Shown here one piece after another: positions 8,698 to 17,921 of a stretch of DNA of 64,000 bases (position 1 is the stretch's first letter; the number at the start of each line of letters is the position of its first letter). This DNA is from Bryobacterales bacterium. Its GTDB lineage: Bacteria; Acidobacteriota; Terriglobia; Bryobacterales; Bryobacteraceae. The notes below the pieces were generated by a model. That model was not told the origin of the DNA, ran no database searches, and saw only the letters and a list, made by a program, of their open reading frames with translations. The position numbers and the translations under genes were made by a program. The stretch covers positions 62,001-126,000 of the forward strand of contig JADZGD010000036.1 in NCBI GenBank assembly GCA_020854055.1, written 5' to 3'.

Positions 8698-10536
8698 CTA
8701 GTGAGCTGTCGCCAGCGCCTGAAGCGGACTCAGGCGGCATAACCGTTCGTAAATCTTCTGGCGCTGCTCGGGAGGCCGGTCAACTCTTCCCAAACAGGCG
8801 CACAGCAGCGTCAAGGCACGCGCCACCACGTCGGGCGGCTCCCAGTCCTCCAGTCCATGCTTGTCAATCTGGGCGACCAGTTGCTCCAGGATTGGCAGCG
8901 CCACCGCTTCCCGGCCATTGGCGATACACAACTGGGAGATCTGAAGCTGCCGTTGAAAACGTGCCCGTCCGGATGCCTCGTGGGCCAGTTCGCGGGTCAG
9001 AATTCCCACGCCCTCCTGGAATCGTCCCTGCTCTGCCGCTTCGAGCGCCAGTTGGAAGGCATCGGGCGGAGCTTCCACGCTCTCCTCGCCGGTGCCGCCT
9101 TCGGGACTCGGCGCGCTATCCCAGCTTGATGCAGGCGGCTCATAGTAGGCCATCGGAGCGGCGGCGGAGGCGGTTTGCACTTCGTCCTTCAGCCAGGTCT
9201 GTGTTTCAGGATTGCCCACCGGCGTATCGTCCATCAACACCATGCCGGTGAGGCCGGGAAGGTCCTGGAGAAGCGTTCTCAACTCCGACCGGATGGCATC
9301 GGCGATCGCAGGGTAGCCCAATTCGGTGAGTGCCCGTACGGTATAGCGCTGCAGGTCGAGCCAGGCCCGCCCGCACGGCTCTGCCATTGCCTCTTCGGCT
9401 ACTTCCAGGGCCTGCTGCCACTCGCCGTCGAGCGACAACTGCCGCAGTGCCCGTCGCGTTTCGGTTGAAGGTGCTTCGAGCAGGGCGGCGTCGGGCGTGC
9501 TGCCGCCGGCCCGCAGTTCTCCCCAGCGGAACCCTCTTAGCATCAGGTAGGGAGCCGGGCTGGCGGCATCCTGCGCGCGCAGGAATTTTGCCACCGCGGC
9601 CAGCCGCCCGGCTGCGTCTTCCAGGTCAGTGGGCTCGGTGCTGGTCACCCGCCGCGCGGTCCTCGCCCGGACCGGAGCCGTGGCGGCGGCCGTTTCCACG
9701 GGGGTTTCGCCCCAGCCGGAGTCAGCGGGGGTTTCCATCTCGGTCTCGACCGGTTCCGCCCCTACAGCCTCTCCTCCGCCCTTCTTGCGATAGAACGTGT
9801 TGACGGCGGCCCGCACCTCTTCGATCGTCTCTTTCAGCCGACCGAAAGTGGGTGCAAACTCACCGAAGTGCGATTCGCAGGTCTCACCGAGTCCGTCAAT
9901 GTTCTCCAGGCAGCCATCGATGTCCGATAACAGACCGGAGATGGCGTCTAGCGAGGTGGATTCGAGTGCCTTGTCAAACTCGTCGGCGGTCAGCTTGCCG
10001 TCGGCGATGGCTTGCCGCCGCGTCTCCGCCTTGTTCTCGTCAGAGGCGGCGTCCTGTTCGTAGCCGACCACCCGCGATTCTTTGTATTTGAGGAAACTGT
10101 GGCCGCCCCTGACAATGGGTACCTGCCGGATCAGGTCATCAAATTTCGTACTGATCCACTCCACCGGCGTCGCCCGCAGCTCCACATCGCCGTCTTCAAC
10201 CTCGGGGTACAGCGTATCCCAGAAGTTGTCGATCAGTCCGCGCATCAGTGCCAGGCAGGGATTGAATCCGGCGAATCCTTCACGCCGCAGCATGGCCTCG
10301 GTGAGCCACGCCGCCAGTTGCAGGTCTTTCGACTTGGTAGCCAGGGCTTCGCCGGCAAGCTTGATCACCAGGGGCCAATCGGCGACTTTGCGCTCCCGCT
10401 GCCATTCGCCCTGCGGCGCGTCATCCTCCTCGCGCCGGGCTTCCTTGATCTTGTCGTAGACCGGCGCATAGCGGAGATTCTCACCGCTCGGGTTGTCGCC
10501 GGAAATTGGATTTAGCAGATCGTCTCGAAGAGGCAT
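8698..10536 (-). CDS. tssA: Type VI assembly protein TssA (ImpA domain)
   Basis: The 612-residue protein starts with an ImpA N-terminal domain: PISGDNPSGENLRYAPVYDKIKEARREEDD, with WPLVIKLAGEALATKSKDLQLAAWLTEA after it. TssA coordinates tube and sheath growth from the baseplate. After the ImpA domain comes an acidic, Thr/Ala/Pro-rich linker around residues 265-310, then a long helical C-terminal region rich in Ala, Leu, Arg and Glu. At over 600 residues it is one of the longer TssA forms. The C-terminal class (dodecameric cap, or sheath-linked) cannot be set by eye. It lies 9 bases downstream of tagJ and 3 bases upstream of tssE. Confidence 0.9.
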   Translation of the reverse strand: MPLRDDLLNPISGDNPSGENLRYAPVYDKIKEARREEDDAPQGEWQRERKVADWPLVIKLAGEALATKSKDLQLAAWLTEAMLRREGFAGFNPCLALMRGLIDNFWDTLYPEVEDGDVELRATPVEWISTKFDDLIRQVPIVRGGHSFLKYKESRVVGYEQDAASDENKAETRRQAIADGKLTADEFDKALESTSLDAISGLLSDIDGCLENIDGLGETCESHFGEFAPTFGRLKETIEEVRAAVNTFYRKKGGGEAVGAEPVETEMETPADSGWGETPVETAAATAPVRARTARRVTSTEPTDLEDAAGRLAAVAKFLRAQDAASPAPYLMLRGFRWGELRAGGSTPDAALLEAPSTETRRALRQLSLDGEWQQALEVAEEAMAEPCGRAWLDLQRYTVRALTELGYPAIADAIRSELRTLLQDLPGLTGMVLMDDTPVGNPETQTWLKDEVQTASAAAPMAYYEPPASSWDSAPSPEGGTGEESVEAPPDAFQLALEAAEQGRFQEGVGILTRELAHEASGRARFQRQLQISQLCIANGREAVALPILEQLVAQIDKHGLEDWEPPDVVARALTLLCACLGRVDRPPEQRQKIYERLCRLSPLQALATAH

Positions 10537-10545
10537 TGCGGCTTA

Positions 10546-11268
10546 TCAGGCGCTTTCGCTGGCGGCGGCCGCGGAATTGAACTCCAAGGAACGCACTTCG
10601 AGCAGCGGAACCTCTTCCCCGTCCACCAAAAACAACTTCTGACCCGCCGGCAGCACCGCGCCGTCTTCCTCTCGCCAGTCGGTCATCCGGCCCAGGCGAA
10701 CCTGGTCGTCGGCGTCGCGCCACGCCAGCGGCGTCAATACCGGCAGCAAAATCTCGCCCATCTCCTGGCCTCGAAACGCCGGTCCGGTACGCACCAGCGC
10801 CGGAATCCACAGCAGGTCGCGCAGCCGCGTGGGCGGTTGCATCTCGAGCGATGTGATGTGCGCGTAGGGAATCCAGAGATAGGCTCCCGCTGCGAACACC
10901 TCCAGTCTCCGGCCGATTCGCGGATCGGCGTCTTCGATATCGTCGAAGGCCTTTCCGTTGAGTACTCCCCCCACGGCAGGCTCATCCTCTGGTGGCGTGC
11001 GGTATTCCTTACGTTCGAACATCTCCTGGCGCACCCGCTCCGCATGCATCGCGGAAAGATAGACCAAGCCGCCCATGCCGGCCTGCTGATTCTCCTGCAC
11101 CAGTACATTGAGTTGCTTCTCGGCGCGGGTAAAGTCGCCGGCGAAGCATAAAAGCTCAAATAGAAACGTCCGGCGCTGGGTGTCGGTGGGATGCTGGCGC
11201 AACTCTACACTCAGGGCCTGAATCGCTTCGTTGAGCTTCCCAGCCCGGAATAGCTCTCTGGGAGTCAT
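10546..11268 (-). CDS. tagJ: Type VI accessory protein TagJ (ImpE family)
   Basis: The 240-residue product begins TPRELFRAGKLNEAIQAL and continues with a TPR-like helical pair, HPTDTQRRTFLFELLCFAGDFTRAEKQL, the typical ImpE/TagJ N-terminus. The C-terminal half has RDLLWIPALVRTG, the conserved ImpE motif, and ends near DWREEDGAVLPAGQKLFLVDG. TagJ binds the sheath protein TssB and is found only in some type VI systems, where it may help ClpV engage the sheath. It lies between hcp and tssA, after a hairpin that may reduce transcription beyond hcp. Confidence 0.9.
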   Translation of the reverse strand: MTPRELFRAGKLNEAIQALSVELRQHPTDTQRRTFLFELLCFAGDFTRAEKQLNVLVQENQQAGMGGLVYLSAMHAERVRQEMFERKEYRTPPEDEPAVGGVLNGKAFDDIEDADPRIGRRLEVFAAGAYLWIPYAHITSLEMQPPTRLRDLLWIPALVRTGPAFRGQEMGEILLPVLTPLAWRDADDQVRLGRMTDWREEDGAVLPAGQKLFLVDGEEVPLLEVRSLEFNSAAAASESA

Positions 11269-11292
11269 GAGATCTCGATTCGGAAAATAAGT

Positions 11293-11333
11293 TAAAACAG
11301 GCGCCGCCGCCGAGGCCGTCCTCCGACGACGCC
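11293..11333 (-). terminator. GC-rich hairpin plus T-rich stretch behind hcp
   Basis: Read on the minus strand, a ten-base stem (GGCGTCGTCG pairing with CGGCGGCGCC, two G-U pairs) is followed by TGTTTTAAC. It lies between the hcp stop and the tagJ start. Because the same operon continues, partial termination giving excess hcp mRNA is more likely than a full stop. This is an inference from the fold only. Confidence 0.45.
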
Positions 11334-11353
11334 GGCGACGGTCCGATTCTTAG

Positions 11354-11842
11354 CTATACCTTTTTGTTCTGCTTCAGGTCGTAACCGGTCTTGATTCCAC
11401 CAGTCAGATTGCCCTTGGCATCCTGCATCTTATACTCCATCTCAATTTTGGAGAAATTAAACGAGATTTGATCAATAGGAAGGACCTCGCCGCCCGCCGA
11501 ACCGCCGGTCTGGTAGGAGGAAATCAGCAGGTCAGCGAAGTTCACCGTGAGATACTCCTGCTGGGTTCCGCCCGCCTTCCGGCAAGTCAGAACTCCCTTC
11601 GGGATATGCTGGCCGGTGGCGCAAGCCAGCATCAACTTCGGAGATGCCTTGTTGATGCGCATTACGAAGTGGAAGTCCTGCATGGATACTTTGCCCGCGC
11701 CCATGCCGCCGCCCATTGCTGCATCACCCGAGTTGGTCGCGCCCCAGGACCAGGATTCAAGCTGAATTTCATTCTTGTGCTTCGAGTCCGAGCTTTCGCC
11801 GTCGATCCCGTCAATTTTCAGGAAGTAGTCTACCGCTGCCAT
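11354..11842 (-). CDS. hcp: Type VI tube protein Hcp (TssD)
   Basis: This 162-residue Hcp-family protein begins AAVDYFLKIDGIDGES, the standard Hcp first strand, and contains IQLESWSWGATNSG, the Hcp1 hallmark, near residue 30. Hcp hexamers stack into the tube fired by sheath contraction and can carry effectors in their lumen. Its 50-base distance from tssC leaves room for its own ribosome site (GGAGAG before the ATG). No effector extension is present, so this is a structural Hcp. Confidence 0.96.
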   Translation of the reverse strand: MAAVDYFLKIDGIDGESSDSKHKNEIQLESWSWGATNSGDAAMGGGMGAGKVSMQDFHFVMRINKASPKLMLACATGQHIPKGVLTCRKAGGTQQEYLTVNFADLLISSYQTGGSAGGEVLPIDQISFNFSKIEMEYKMQDAKGNLTGGIKTGYDLKQNKKV

Positions 11843-11892
11843 GGTTCTCTCCTTGTTCTCGATTCTTCAATTTTCGCGAGCCGTCAGCCGTA

Positions 11893-13383
11893 CTAGCCTC
11901 TGGCGGACTTTGGAAGCTCCGCCACCAAACGTAACGAAACCGAAAGTTCATCCAGTTGGAAGTGTGGCCGCAGGAAAGCAACGGCACGGTATGCGCCCGG
12001 CTTACCGGGAACCTCCACCACTTCAATGCGGGCGTCACGCAGTGGTTTCTCGGCCTTCACGCTAGCCGAGGCGGTGTCGTCCGGCGTTACGTAGTTCATG
12101 ATCCACTGGTTCAGCCAGTTCTCGCAGTCGGTGCGCGACATGAAACTGCCGATCTTGTCGCGCATCATCACCTTGAGATAGTGAGCGAAACGGGATACCG
12201 CCAAAATGTAGGGAAGCTGGGTGGACAGCCGCGCATTGGCGTTGGCGGCCTCGCTGTCATAGAGCTTGGCCTTCTGCGCCGATTGCACGCTGAAGAAAGC
12301 AGCGTAATCAGTACCTTTGCAATGCACCAGCGGCACGAAGCCCAGATCCGCCATCTCTTTCTCACGGCGGTCCGTAATTGGGACTTCGGTCGGACACTTC
12401 ATGGCGACGTCGCCTTCGTCGGTGTAGAAGTTATGCACTGGAAGGCCTTCCACCAGCCCCCCGCCTTCCACGCCTCGAATTGCCGCGCACCAGCCGTAGA
12501 GGGCAAATGCGTTGGTAATCCGCGCCCCCAGCGCCCAGGCGGCATTGGCCCACAGATATCTGGAGTGATCGGTGCCGTCCACGCCCTCTTCGTAGGCGAA
12601 GCCTTCCACCGGCTTGGTGTTCTTACCGTAAGGTAGCCGCATCAACACGCGCGGCGCCGTCAGTGCCACGTAGCGTGAATCCTCGTTCGCCCGGAAGGAC
12701 TTCCACTTAGCGTACTCGGTGTTGTCAAACACCTTACCCAGATCGCGTGGCGCATCGAGGTTGGTGTAGCTCTCAATGTTGAAGAACTCGGGCGACGCGG
12801 CGGAGATGAATGGCGCGTGTGCCGCCGCCGCCACCTGAGCAACCCGCTCCAGCAGTTCCACGTCCTCCGGCCCTTTGCCGAACTCATAGTCGCCGATGAT
12901 CGAACCGAACGGAGCGCCGCCGAAAACGCCGAACTCTTCTTCGTAAATCTTCTTGAACAGCGCGCTCTGGTCGAACTCGGCTGCCCGTTGCAAGTCGCGC
13001 AGCAGTTCCCGCTTGTTCGCGTTGAGAATCTTGATCTTCAGGTGTTCGCTGGTCTCGCTCTGGTCGAGCAGATATTTCAGCCCGCGCCAGGTGCCTTCCA
13101 GTTTCTGAAACGACGGGTGGTGCAGCACTTCGTTCAACTGGATGGACAGCAGATGGTCAATCTGCGCGATGCGCGCATTGATCATCGCCTCGGCGTCCTT
13201 GGACACCGTCATCGCGCCTTCAAGAACCTGGGCTACGAACTCCTTTACCAGGTTTTTGCCGCGTTCTCGCGCCGATGCATCCCTCGCCAGGCGCCCCTGC
13301 TCGACAATCTGGTCCAGCAGGCTGACTTCCGTGGTTACCTCGGCCGCCTGCTGCTGGGCTGCCGCCTGTTGTGGATCACTCAT
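11893..13383 (-). CDS. tssC: Type VI sheath large subunit TssC
   Basis: The 496-residue product shows family landmarks: LEGTWRGLKYLLDQSETSE, FGVFGGAPFGSIIGDYEF, LMRLPYGKNTKPVEGFAYEE and ANAAWALGARI. TssC pairs with TssB to form the contractile sheath. The start at 13383 is preferred over an upstream in-frame codon, because AAGGGAG stands about nine bases upstream and the ATG overlaps the tssB stop by eight bases. The C-terminus, ending in a short strand with PHFQLDELSVSLRLVAELP, is the region that packs in the sheath interior. Confidence 0.96.
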   Translation of the reverse strand: MSDPQQAAAQQQAAEVTTEVSLLDQIVEQGRLARDASARERGKNLVKEFVAQVLEGAMTVSKDAEAMINARIAQIDHLLSIQLNEVLHHPSFQKLEGTWRGLKYLLDQSETSEHLKIKILNANKRELLRDLQRAAEFDQSALFKKIYEEEFGVFGGAPFGSIIGDYEFGKGPEDVELLERVAQVAAAAHAPFISAASPEFFNIESYTNLDAPRDLGKVFDNTEYAKWKSFRANEDSRYVALTAPRVLMRLPYGKNTKPVEGFAYEEGVDGTDHSRYLWANAAWALGARITNAFALYGWCAAIRGVEGGGLVEGLPVHNFYTDEGDVAMKCPTEVPITDRREKEMADLGFVPLVHCKGTDYAAFFSVQSAQKAKLYDSEAANANARLSTQLPYILAVSRFAHYLKVMMRDKIGSFMSRTDCENWLNQWIMNYVTPDDTASASVKAEKPLRDARIEVVEVPGKPGAYRAVAFLRPHFQLDELSVSLRLVAELPKSARG

Positions 13384-13900
13384 TGCCGCCGTCTCCCTTC
13401 CCGCCGATCTCACCGCGCAACTTCTCCAGTTTCTCGGTGCTGTTCACGGCGTCAACCAGCAGTTCATCGAGCTTGTCGTTGCCCTGCAGGCTGCCCCGCA
13501 GGTCTGAAAGCCGCGTCCGCAGGTCGAGCAGTTCCTTCAGCGGTTTGACCTGACGCGCAACATTCTCGGGCTCGAAATCTTCCAGGGCTTTGAACCGTAG
13601 GTCTACCTTGAGTTGCCCCGCGTCGGGGTCTTCGCTGAGTTTGTTCTCGACCGAGAAGGCCAGGTGCGGCTTCATTCCTTCGAGAACCTGGTCGAAGTTG
13701 TCGGGTGTGACCTCGACAAACTTCCGATCCCTCAACCGGGCCAGCGGCTGCTCCGGTTGGCCGGTAAAATCGCCGAGAACTCCCATTACAAATGGAAGCT
13801 CCTTCAGTTCGATCGCGTCTCCCACTTCCACGTCATAGGTGACGTGAACTCGCGGAGGACGAACGCGATCCAGTTTGTGCTGTGTTCCTTTGTTTGCCAT
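13376..13900 (-). CDS. tssB: Type VI sheath small subunit TssB
   Basis: The 174-residue product is TssB (VipA). Near the N-terminus it has PRVHVTYDVEVGDAIELKEL, then FVMGVLGDFTG and the conserved L-x-x-RKFVEVTPDNFDQVL. The C-terminal third is a helical segment rich in Leu, Glu and Lys, which is the part that interlocks with TssC. It is the first gene of the visible type VI operon. Its stop overlaps the tssC start, which fits the fixed 1:1 sheath stoichiometry. Confidence 0.95.
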   Translation of the reverse strand: MANKGTQHKLDRVRPPRVHVTYDVEVGDAIELKELPFVMGVLGDFTGQPEQPLARLRDRKFVEVTPDNFDQVLEGMKPHLAFSVENKLSEDPDAGQLKVDLRFKALEDFEPENVARQVKPLKELLDLRTRLSDLRGSLQGNDKLDELLVDAVNSTEKLEKLRGEIGGKGDGGNE

Positions 13901-14308
13901 CTACGATCCCTCTACTCCTGTTTGGACGGGTACATGCGGAGTTAACCCCGATCCCCTTCATGCCTAAATACTGAGTCGGATCATCTTCCAGAGCAACATC
14001 GGAGGAAATTCCCGCACAGCCGCCATTTTTTCGGCTGTCTGAACAGATTCGCGAGCGCACATGCCGGCCCTCAATTCGTCGCAATCAGTCCGTGGGATGA
14101 GTATAGGCGAGACTCCGGAAATCAGTCAAGCAGGAAAACGTTCGCGGGAAAACGTTCGCTATCCAGGTCTAAAGCGGACATTATTACGAAGGCTCGAAAA
14201 CGTTTCGGTTTTCCCTGGCAGACCGCGGGGAATGTGTGACAGCATGTCTGACAACTAAGCTGATTCCCTTATGGGCGGTGTGATGGATTCAGCCGAATAT
14301 TCTCTTGG
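13901..14308. promoter_or_regulatory. Divergent regulatory region of the tss operon and kinase
   Basis: No gene is evident in these 408 bases between the divergent tssB and histidine kinase genes. Three AAAACGTT-type boxes stand out: GGAAAACGTTCGC at 14133-14145, an identical copy at 14147-14159 and CGAAAACGTTTCGG at 14195-14208. A seven-base hairpin, ACAGCCG (14016-14022) with CGGCTGT (14032-14038), lies nearer tssB. I see no good sigma-54 or sigma-70 match that I would defend. The boxes are about 100-175 bases before the kinase and 230-310 bases before tssB. Confidence 0.5.
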
Positions 14309-16309
14309 GTGGACTCCGTCTCCAACAAACCGGGGCAGGCTTCACGGCCGCGAGGCTTGCGCTCGCTGGCCACGAAGTTTTCCATGTTCACGGGGACACT
14401 GGTATTGTGGCTGGTCGCCGTAATTCTGGTTTACGACCTCAGGCAACACACTTTCGGCCTCGGCAAGGGTATCTTCCTGTGTTTTGTCGTGCTGATTGTC
14501 GGGGGCACCATCTCCCGCTTCACGCTTCGCCAACTGGTTCGCCCGCTGGAGTTGCTTCGTGACGGAATCGAGCGGGTGGGCCACGGGCGGCTGGAAACCA
14601 TCCGGGTGAGCCAGACAGGCGACGAGATCGAGTTTTTAGGCAATAGTTTCAACGAGATGATCGAGCGCCTGGCTCAATCGCGAAAGGAGATTCGAGAGCA
14701 CCAGGAACTGCTCGAGGTTCGCATCCGCCAAAGGACCGAAGCGCTCCAGGAGGCCATGCAGAAGGCGCTCGCCGCCAACCAGGCCAAGAGCGAATTCCTC
14801 GCCAACATGTCCCACGAACTGCGCACGCCGATGAATGGGATCCTCGGCATGATCGACATTGTTCTCGATAGCGGCATCGGGGACGAGCAGCGCGAGCATC
14901 TGGAGACCGCGCAAGGCTGTGCCCACGCCCTGCTGGCGCTGGTCAACGACCTTCTCGATCTATCCAAGATAGAGGCCGGCAAGATGGTCCTCGAGAAGAT
15001 TCCGTTCGATCTGCGCCAGCTGCTCGCAGACACACTAAAGGCGCACGCCGCCAAAGCCCGGCAGAAGGGGATCCGGCTGGAGGCATCGTTTACTTCCGCG
15101 GTACCTGAACAGATTATCGGTGACTCGCTGCGGCTGCGCCAGATCCTCAACAATCTGGTGAGCAACGCGATCAAATTTACCGATAAGGGGTCGGTGGAGC
15201 TGAAAGTGGATGGCCGGATCAGCGACTCCGGGCGACAGGTGATGCTCCGTTTGGAGGTGTGCGATAGCGGAGCGGGAATTCCAGCAGACAAAATACCGGT
15301 GATCTTCGACAAGTTCACCCAGGCCGACGGTAGCATCACCCGCCGCTACGGAGGCACCGGCCTCGGGCTGGCCATCACTAAGAAACTAGTGGAAATGCAC
15401 CGCGGCGCCATCTCGGTGGAGAGCGAGGTAAACCGCGGCAGCTGTTTCGTGGTGGAGTTGCCGTGTGAGATCCCTGCCGGCCCGCAAAGGCCTCTAAGCC
15501 GGGCTGAACCGCTATCGGAAAAGGAAGCGGCGTCGAATCCGGCGCCGGCCGGTTACAGCATCCTGGTGGTGGAGGATAATCAGGTCAACCAGCGGGTGGT
15601 GACAGCGCTCCTGCACAAGCATGGTTACCGGACGGTGATTGCCAACAACGGCCAGGAGGCATTGGAGATGTTGGCCGGCCGACAGTTTGACCTGGTGCTG
15701 ATGGATGTGCAGATGCCTCTGATGGACGGTATCGAGACCACCCGCCAAATCCGCGCCAATCTGCACTGGCAACACCTGCCCATCGTGGCGATGACTGCTC
15801 ATGCCATGAACGGCGACCGGGAGCGTTGTCTGCGGGCCGGGATGAATGCCTACGTGGCCAAACCGGTGCAGCAGGCACACCTGATGGCCGTGATCAGCCA
15901 GCATATCAGACGCTGCCGGGAACGGGCGCGGGAGATGAGGAGTTCGATTGACCCGGCGCGGGCAGCGCTGCTGTTGGACAGCAATGCCGGGCTGATGGAA
16001 GACATGTTGCGCCTGTTTCTCCAGTTGGCGCCGGAGCGCCTGCAACAACTTAATTCGGCCGCCGGGCGTCTGGATTTCGGCCGCGTCTTCGAGGAATCCA
16101 ACAAATTGCGCACCGCCGCTGAACGGATTGCCGCAACCGGCGTGGTGGAGTGCGCGCAGCGGTTGGAGTCTCTGGCCGGTGATGGAGATATCGGGGGAAT
16201 TGCGGAGAGCCTGAATCGCCTGGACCGGGAGATCGGCCGGTTAGCCGGGTTGGCTCCCCCGCCGGTCCGCAGCGCACCGGATAGCGCCTACGGCAGCGGC
16301 CGCCCCTAG
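14309..16309 (+). CDS. Hybrid sensor histidine kinase, HAMP-HisKA-HATPase-REC-Hpt-like
   Basis: This 666-residue membrane kinase starts at a GTG. Two membrane segments lie near residues 25-45 and 52-72 with only about ten residues between them, so there is almost no periplasmic sensor. A HAMP domain and coiled coil follow. The kinase core has the phosphorylated His in [13 protein letters not shown], an N box [11 protein letters not shown], and G boxes CDSGAGIP and [10 protein letters not shown] receiver domain around residues 415-530 has the acidic pair VVEDN, the phospho-acceptor Asp in LVLMDVQMP and the conserved Lys in AKPV. The last 110 residues resemble an Hpt domain, but the motif reads NKLRTAA where HSLKGAA is usual. 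The active His is therefore replaced by Asn. It is divergent from the type VI operon. Partners are not visible. Confidence 0.93.
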   Translation: MDSVSNKPGQASRPRGLRSLATKFSMFTGTLVLWLVAVILVYDLRQHTFGLGKGIFLCFVVLIVGGTISRFTLRQLVRPLELLRDGIERVGHGRLETIRVSQTGDEIEFLGNSFNEMIERLAQSRKEIREHQELLEVRIRQRTEALQEAMQKALAANQAKSEFLANMSHELRTPMNGILGMIDIVLDSGIGDEQREHLETAQGCAHALLALVNDLLDLSKIEAGKMVLEKIPFDLRQLLADTLKAHAAKARQKGIRLEASFTSAVPEQIIGDSLRLRQILNNLVSNAIKFTDKGSVELKVDGRISDSGRQVMLRLEVCDSGAGIPADKIPVIFDKFTQADGSITRRYGGTGLGLAITKKLVEMHRGAISVESEVNRGSCFVVELPCEIPAGPQRPLSRAEPLSEKEAASNPAPAGYSILVVEDNQVNQRVVTALLHKHGYRTVIANNGQEALEMLAGRQFDLVLMDVQMPLMDGIETTRQIRANLHWQHLPIVAMTAHAMNGDRERCLRAGMNAYVAKPVQQAHLMAVISQHIRRCRERAREMRSSIDPARAALLLDSNAGLMEDMLRLFLQLAPERLQQLNSAAGRLDFGRVFEESNKLRTAAERIAATGVVECAQRLESLAGDGDIGGIAESLNRLDREIGRLAGLAPPPVRSAPDSAYGSGRP

Positions 16310-16490
16310 TACCACCGTCTTATGACCAAAATATTTTGGTGTAGATTCGTCTTGTTGATACGCAATCTACGCCCGGCCCTCAGCGGAAACGCTTAGCGAT
16401 CTACACGGATGGCCTGGCGAAAACCGCGGGGCACGCCGGCCGCGATGCCCCGTTGAGGGCCTGGTTTGCCTGATTCCCCATATCCGCGCG
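16310..16490. other. Convergent intergenic region with three inverted repeats
   Basis: This gap lies between the ends of the kinase and aspartate kinase genes. It holds a perfect 16-base palindrome ACCAAAATATTTTGGT at 16325-16340. Next to it is a stem GTAGATT (16341-16347) with AATCTAC (16364-16370), extendable by three pairs around a bulge. Further on, CGGGGCA (16427-16433) pairs with TGCCCCG (16446-16452). The last hairpin is the best candidate for a shared terminator, though neither side has a T run. No gene was found. Confidence 0.5.
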
Positions 16491-17921
16491 TTACCCGGCA
16501 ACTCTCACTCCGGCGCGTTCAGCCATCCGGCACTCCTCATGAATCGCCCGGACAGCCTTTTCCACCCCGTCCTGGCGCACCACGATGGCAATCGTCAATT
16601 CGCTCGAGCCCTGCGCGATGGCGATAATGTTCACGTTCTCCCGTGAAATTGCCGTGAAGATGCGTCCGGCCACGCCCGGAGATCCCTTCATCCCCTCACC
16701 CACCACGGCCAGCAGGCCCACGTTTTCGTCAACCCCTACCGGCGCGACATAACCGTGGGTCAACTCCAGGCTGAACTCCTCCTCCAGGCATTCCAGCGCG
16801 CCCGCCAGTTCATCGGTTCGCACCAGGAAACAGAAGTTCTGTCGATAGCTGGAACTGGAAACCGCCAGCACCTCGGCCGAGGAACGTACCAGCGCCTCCA
16901 GCGCGCGCGCCATCAGCCGCGTGCCGTGGATCTCCCCGCTCAGCGGTTCTATCGATAGCAACGCCACATTGGTCATCGACGTCACCGCTCTCGGTCCCCC
17001 GGGACTCTGAAGCCGTGCAACGATGGCCGTCCCCGGGCGGGCCGGATCGAAGCTGTTCTTGCTCCATGCCGGGATGTTGCTGGCAACCAGCGGGGCCAGG
17101 GTTCGCGGGTGCAGCACCTTAGCGCCGTTGTAAGCCAGTTCGGCCGCTTCGGCGTAGGTGACTTCGTCGAGCACCGCCGCATTGGGCACCAGACGCGGAT
17201 CGGCCGTCATGATTCCGTTCACATCCGTCCAGATATACAACTCGCCGGCGTCGAGAGCGGCCGCCAGCGTCGATGCCGAAAAGTCCGAACCGCCACGGCC
17301 AAGTGTCGTCGGGCGCCCATCCTCGGTTGCGCCGTTGAATCCGGTGACGACCGGCAGCGCTCCGGCCTCGAGCAGCGGCCTCAGCCTTACCTCAGCCTTC
17401 CTGGCGGTCGGCTCCATCAGCGGGGTGGCATTGCCGAAGACCGCATCCGTGACAATTACCTCGGCCGCGTTCACGGCTTCGGAGCGGTACCCTTGCGATT
17501 CGAGGTAGGATGCCAGCAGCAGCGCCGAAAGCCGCTCGCCGATGGCAATCGCCTCGTCCACCGATCGCGGCGGCCGTTCACCCAGCATGCGAATGCCCCC
17601 GGCGATTCGCATGAACTCCCCGATCAGAGCGCGAATTTCCGCTTCCACCGGCGGCTGCTGAGCGGCCGGCAGCAACGCCGCGCAGGTTTCCAGGTGCCTG
17701 TTCTCGAGTTGTGTGCGATTGGCCTCAACGCCCGCGGCATCGCCCGCCTCGGCATGGCGCAGGGTATTCAGCAGCAAATCGGTGATCTTCGACATCGCGG
17801 AAACCACGGTCACCACACGCCGGGACCGGCTCTGGCCGGCACAGATCTCCGCCACCGCTCGTATCCGCTCGGCCGATCCCATGCTCGTGCCGCCGAACTT
17901 CATCACCAGAAGGTTATTCAA
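16491..17921 (-). CDS. lysC: Aspartate kinase
   Basis: This enzyme phosphorylates aspartate, the first step to lysine, threonine and methionine. The N-terminal catalytic core has VMKFGGTSMGS, TVVSAMSKITDLLL and TLGRGGSDFSASTLAAAL. The C-terminal part holds paired ACT domains, including ENVNIIAIAQGSSELTIAIVV, which bind feedback amino acids. I chose a TTG start at 17921: AAGGAG lies ten bases upstream and the codon overlaps the cmk stop (TTGAATAA). An ATG at 17903 is the alternative. The product is about 476 residues and is a single-function kinase, not fused to homoserine dehydrogenase, which is encoded separately at 57.4 kb. Confidence 0.93.
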   Translation of the reverse strand: MNNLLVMKFGGTSMGSAERIRAVAEICAGQSRSRRVVTVVSAMSKITDLLLNTLRHAEAGDAAGVEANRTQLENRHLETCAALLPAAQQPPVEAEIRALIGEFMRIAGGIRMLGERPPRSVDEAIAIGERLSALLLASYLESQGYRSEAVNAAEVIVTDAVFGNATPLMEPTARKAEVRLRPLLEAGALPVVTGFNGATEDGRPTTLGRGGSDFSASTLAAALDAGELYIWTDVNGIMTADPRLVPNAAVLDEVTYAEAAELAYNGAKVLHPRTLAPLVASNIPAWSKNSFDPARPGTAIVARLQSPGGPRAVTSMTNVALLSIEPLSGEIHGTRLMARALEALVRSSAEVLAVSSSSYRQNFCFLVRTDELAGALECLEEEFSLELTHGYVAPVGVDENVGLLAVVGEGMKGSPGVAGRIFTAISRENVNIIAIAQGSSELTIAIVVRQDGVEKAVRAIHEECRMAERAGVRVAG

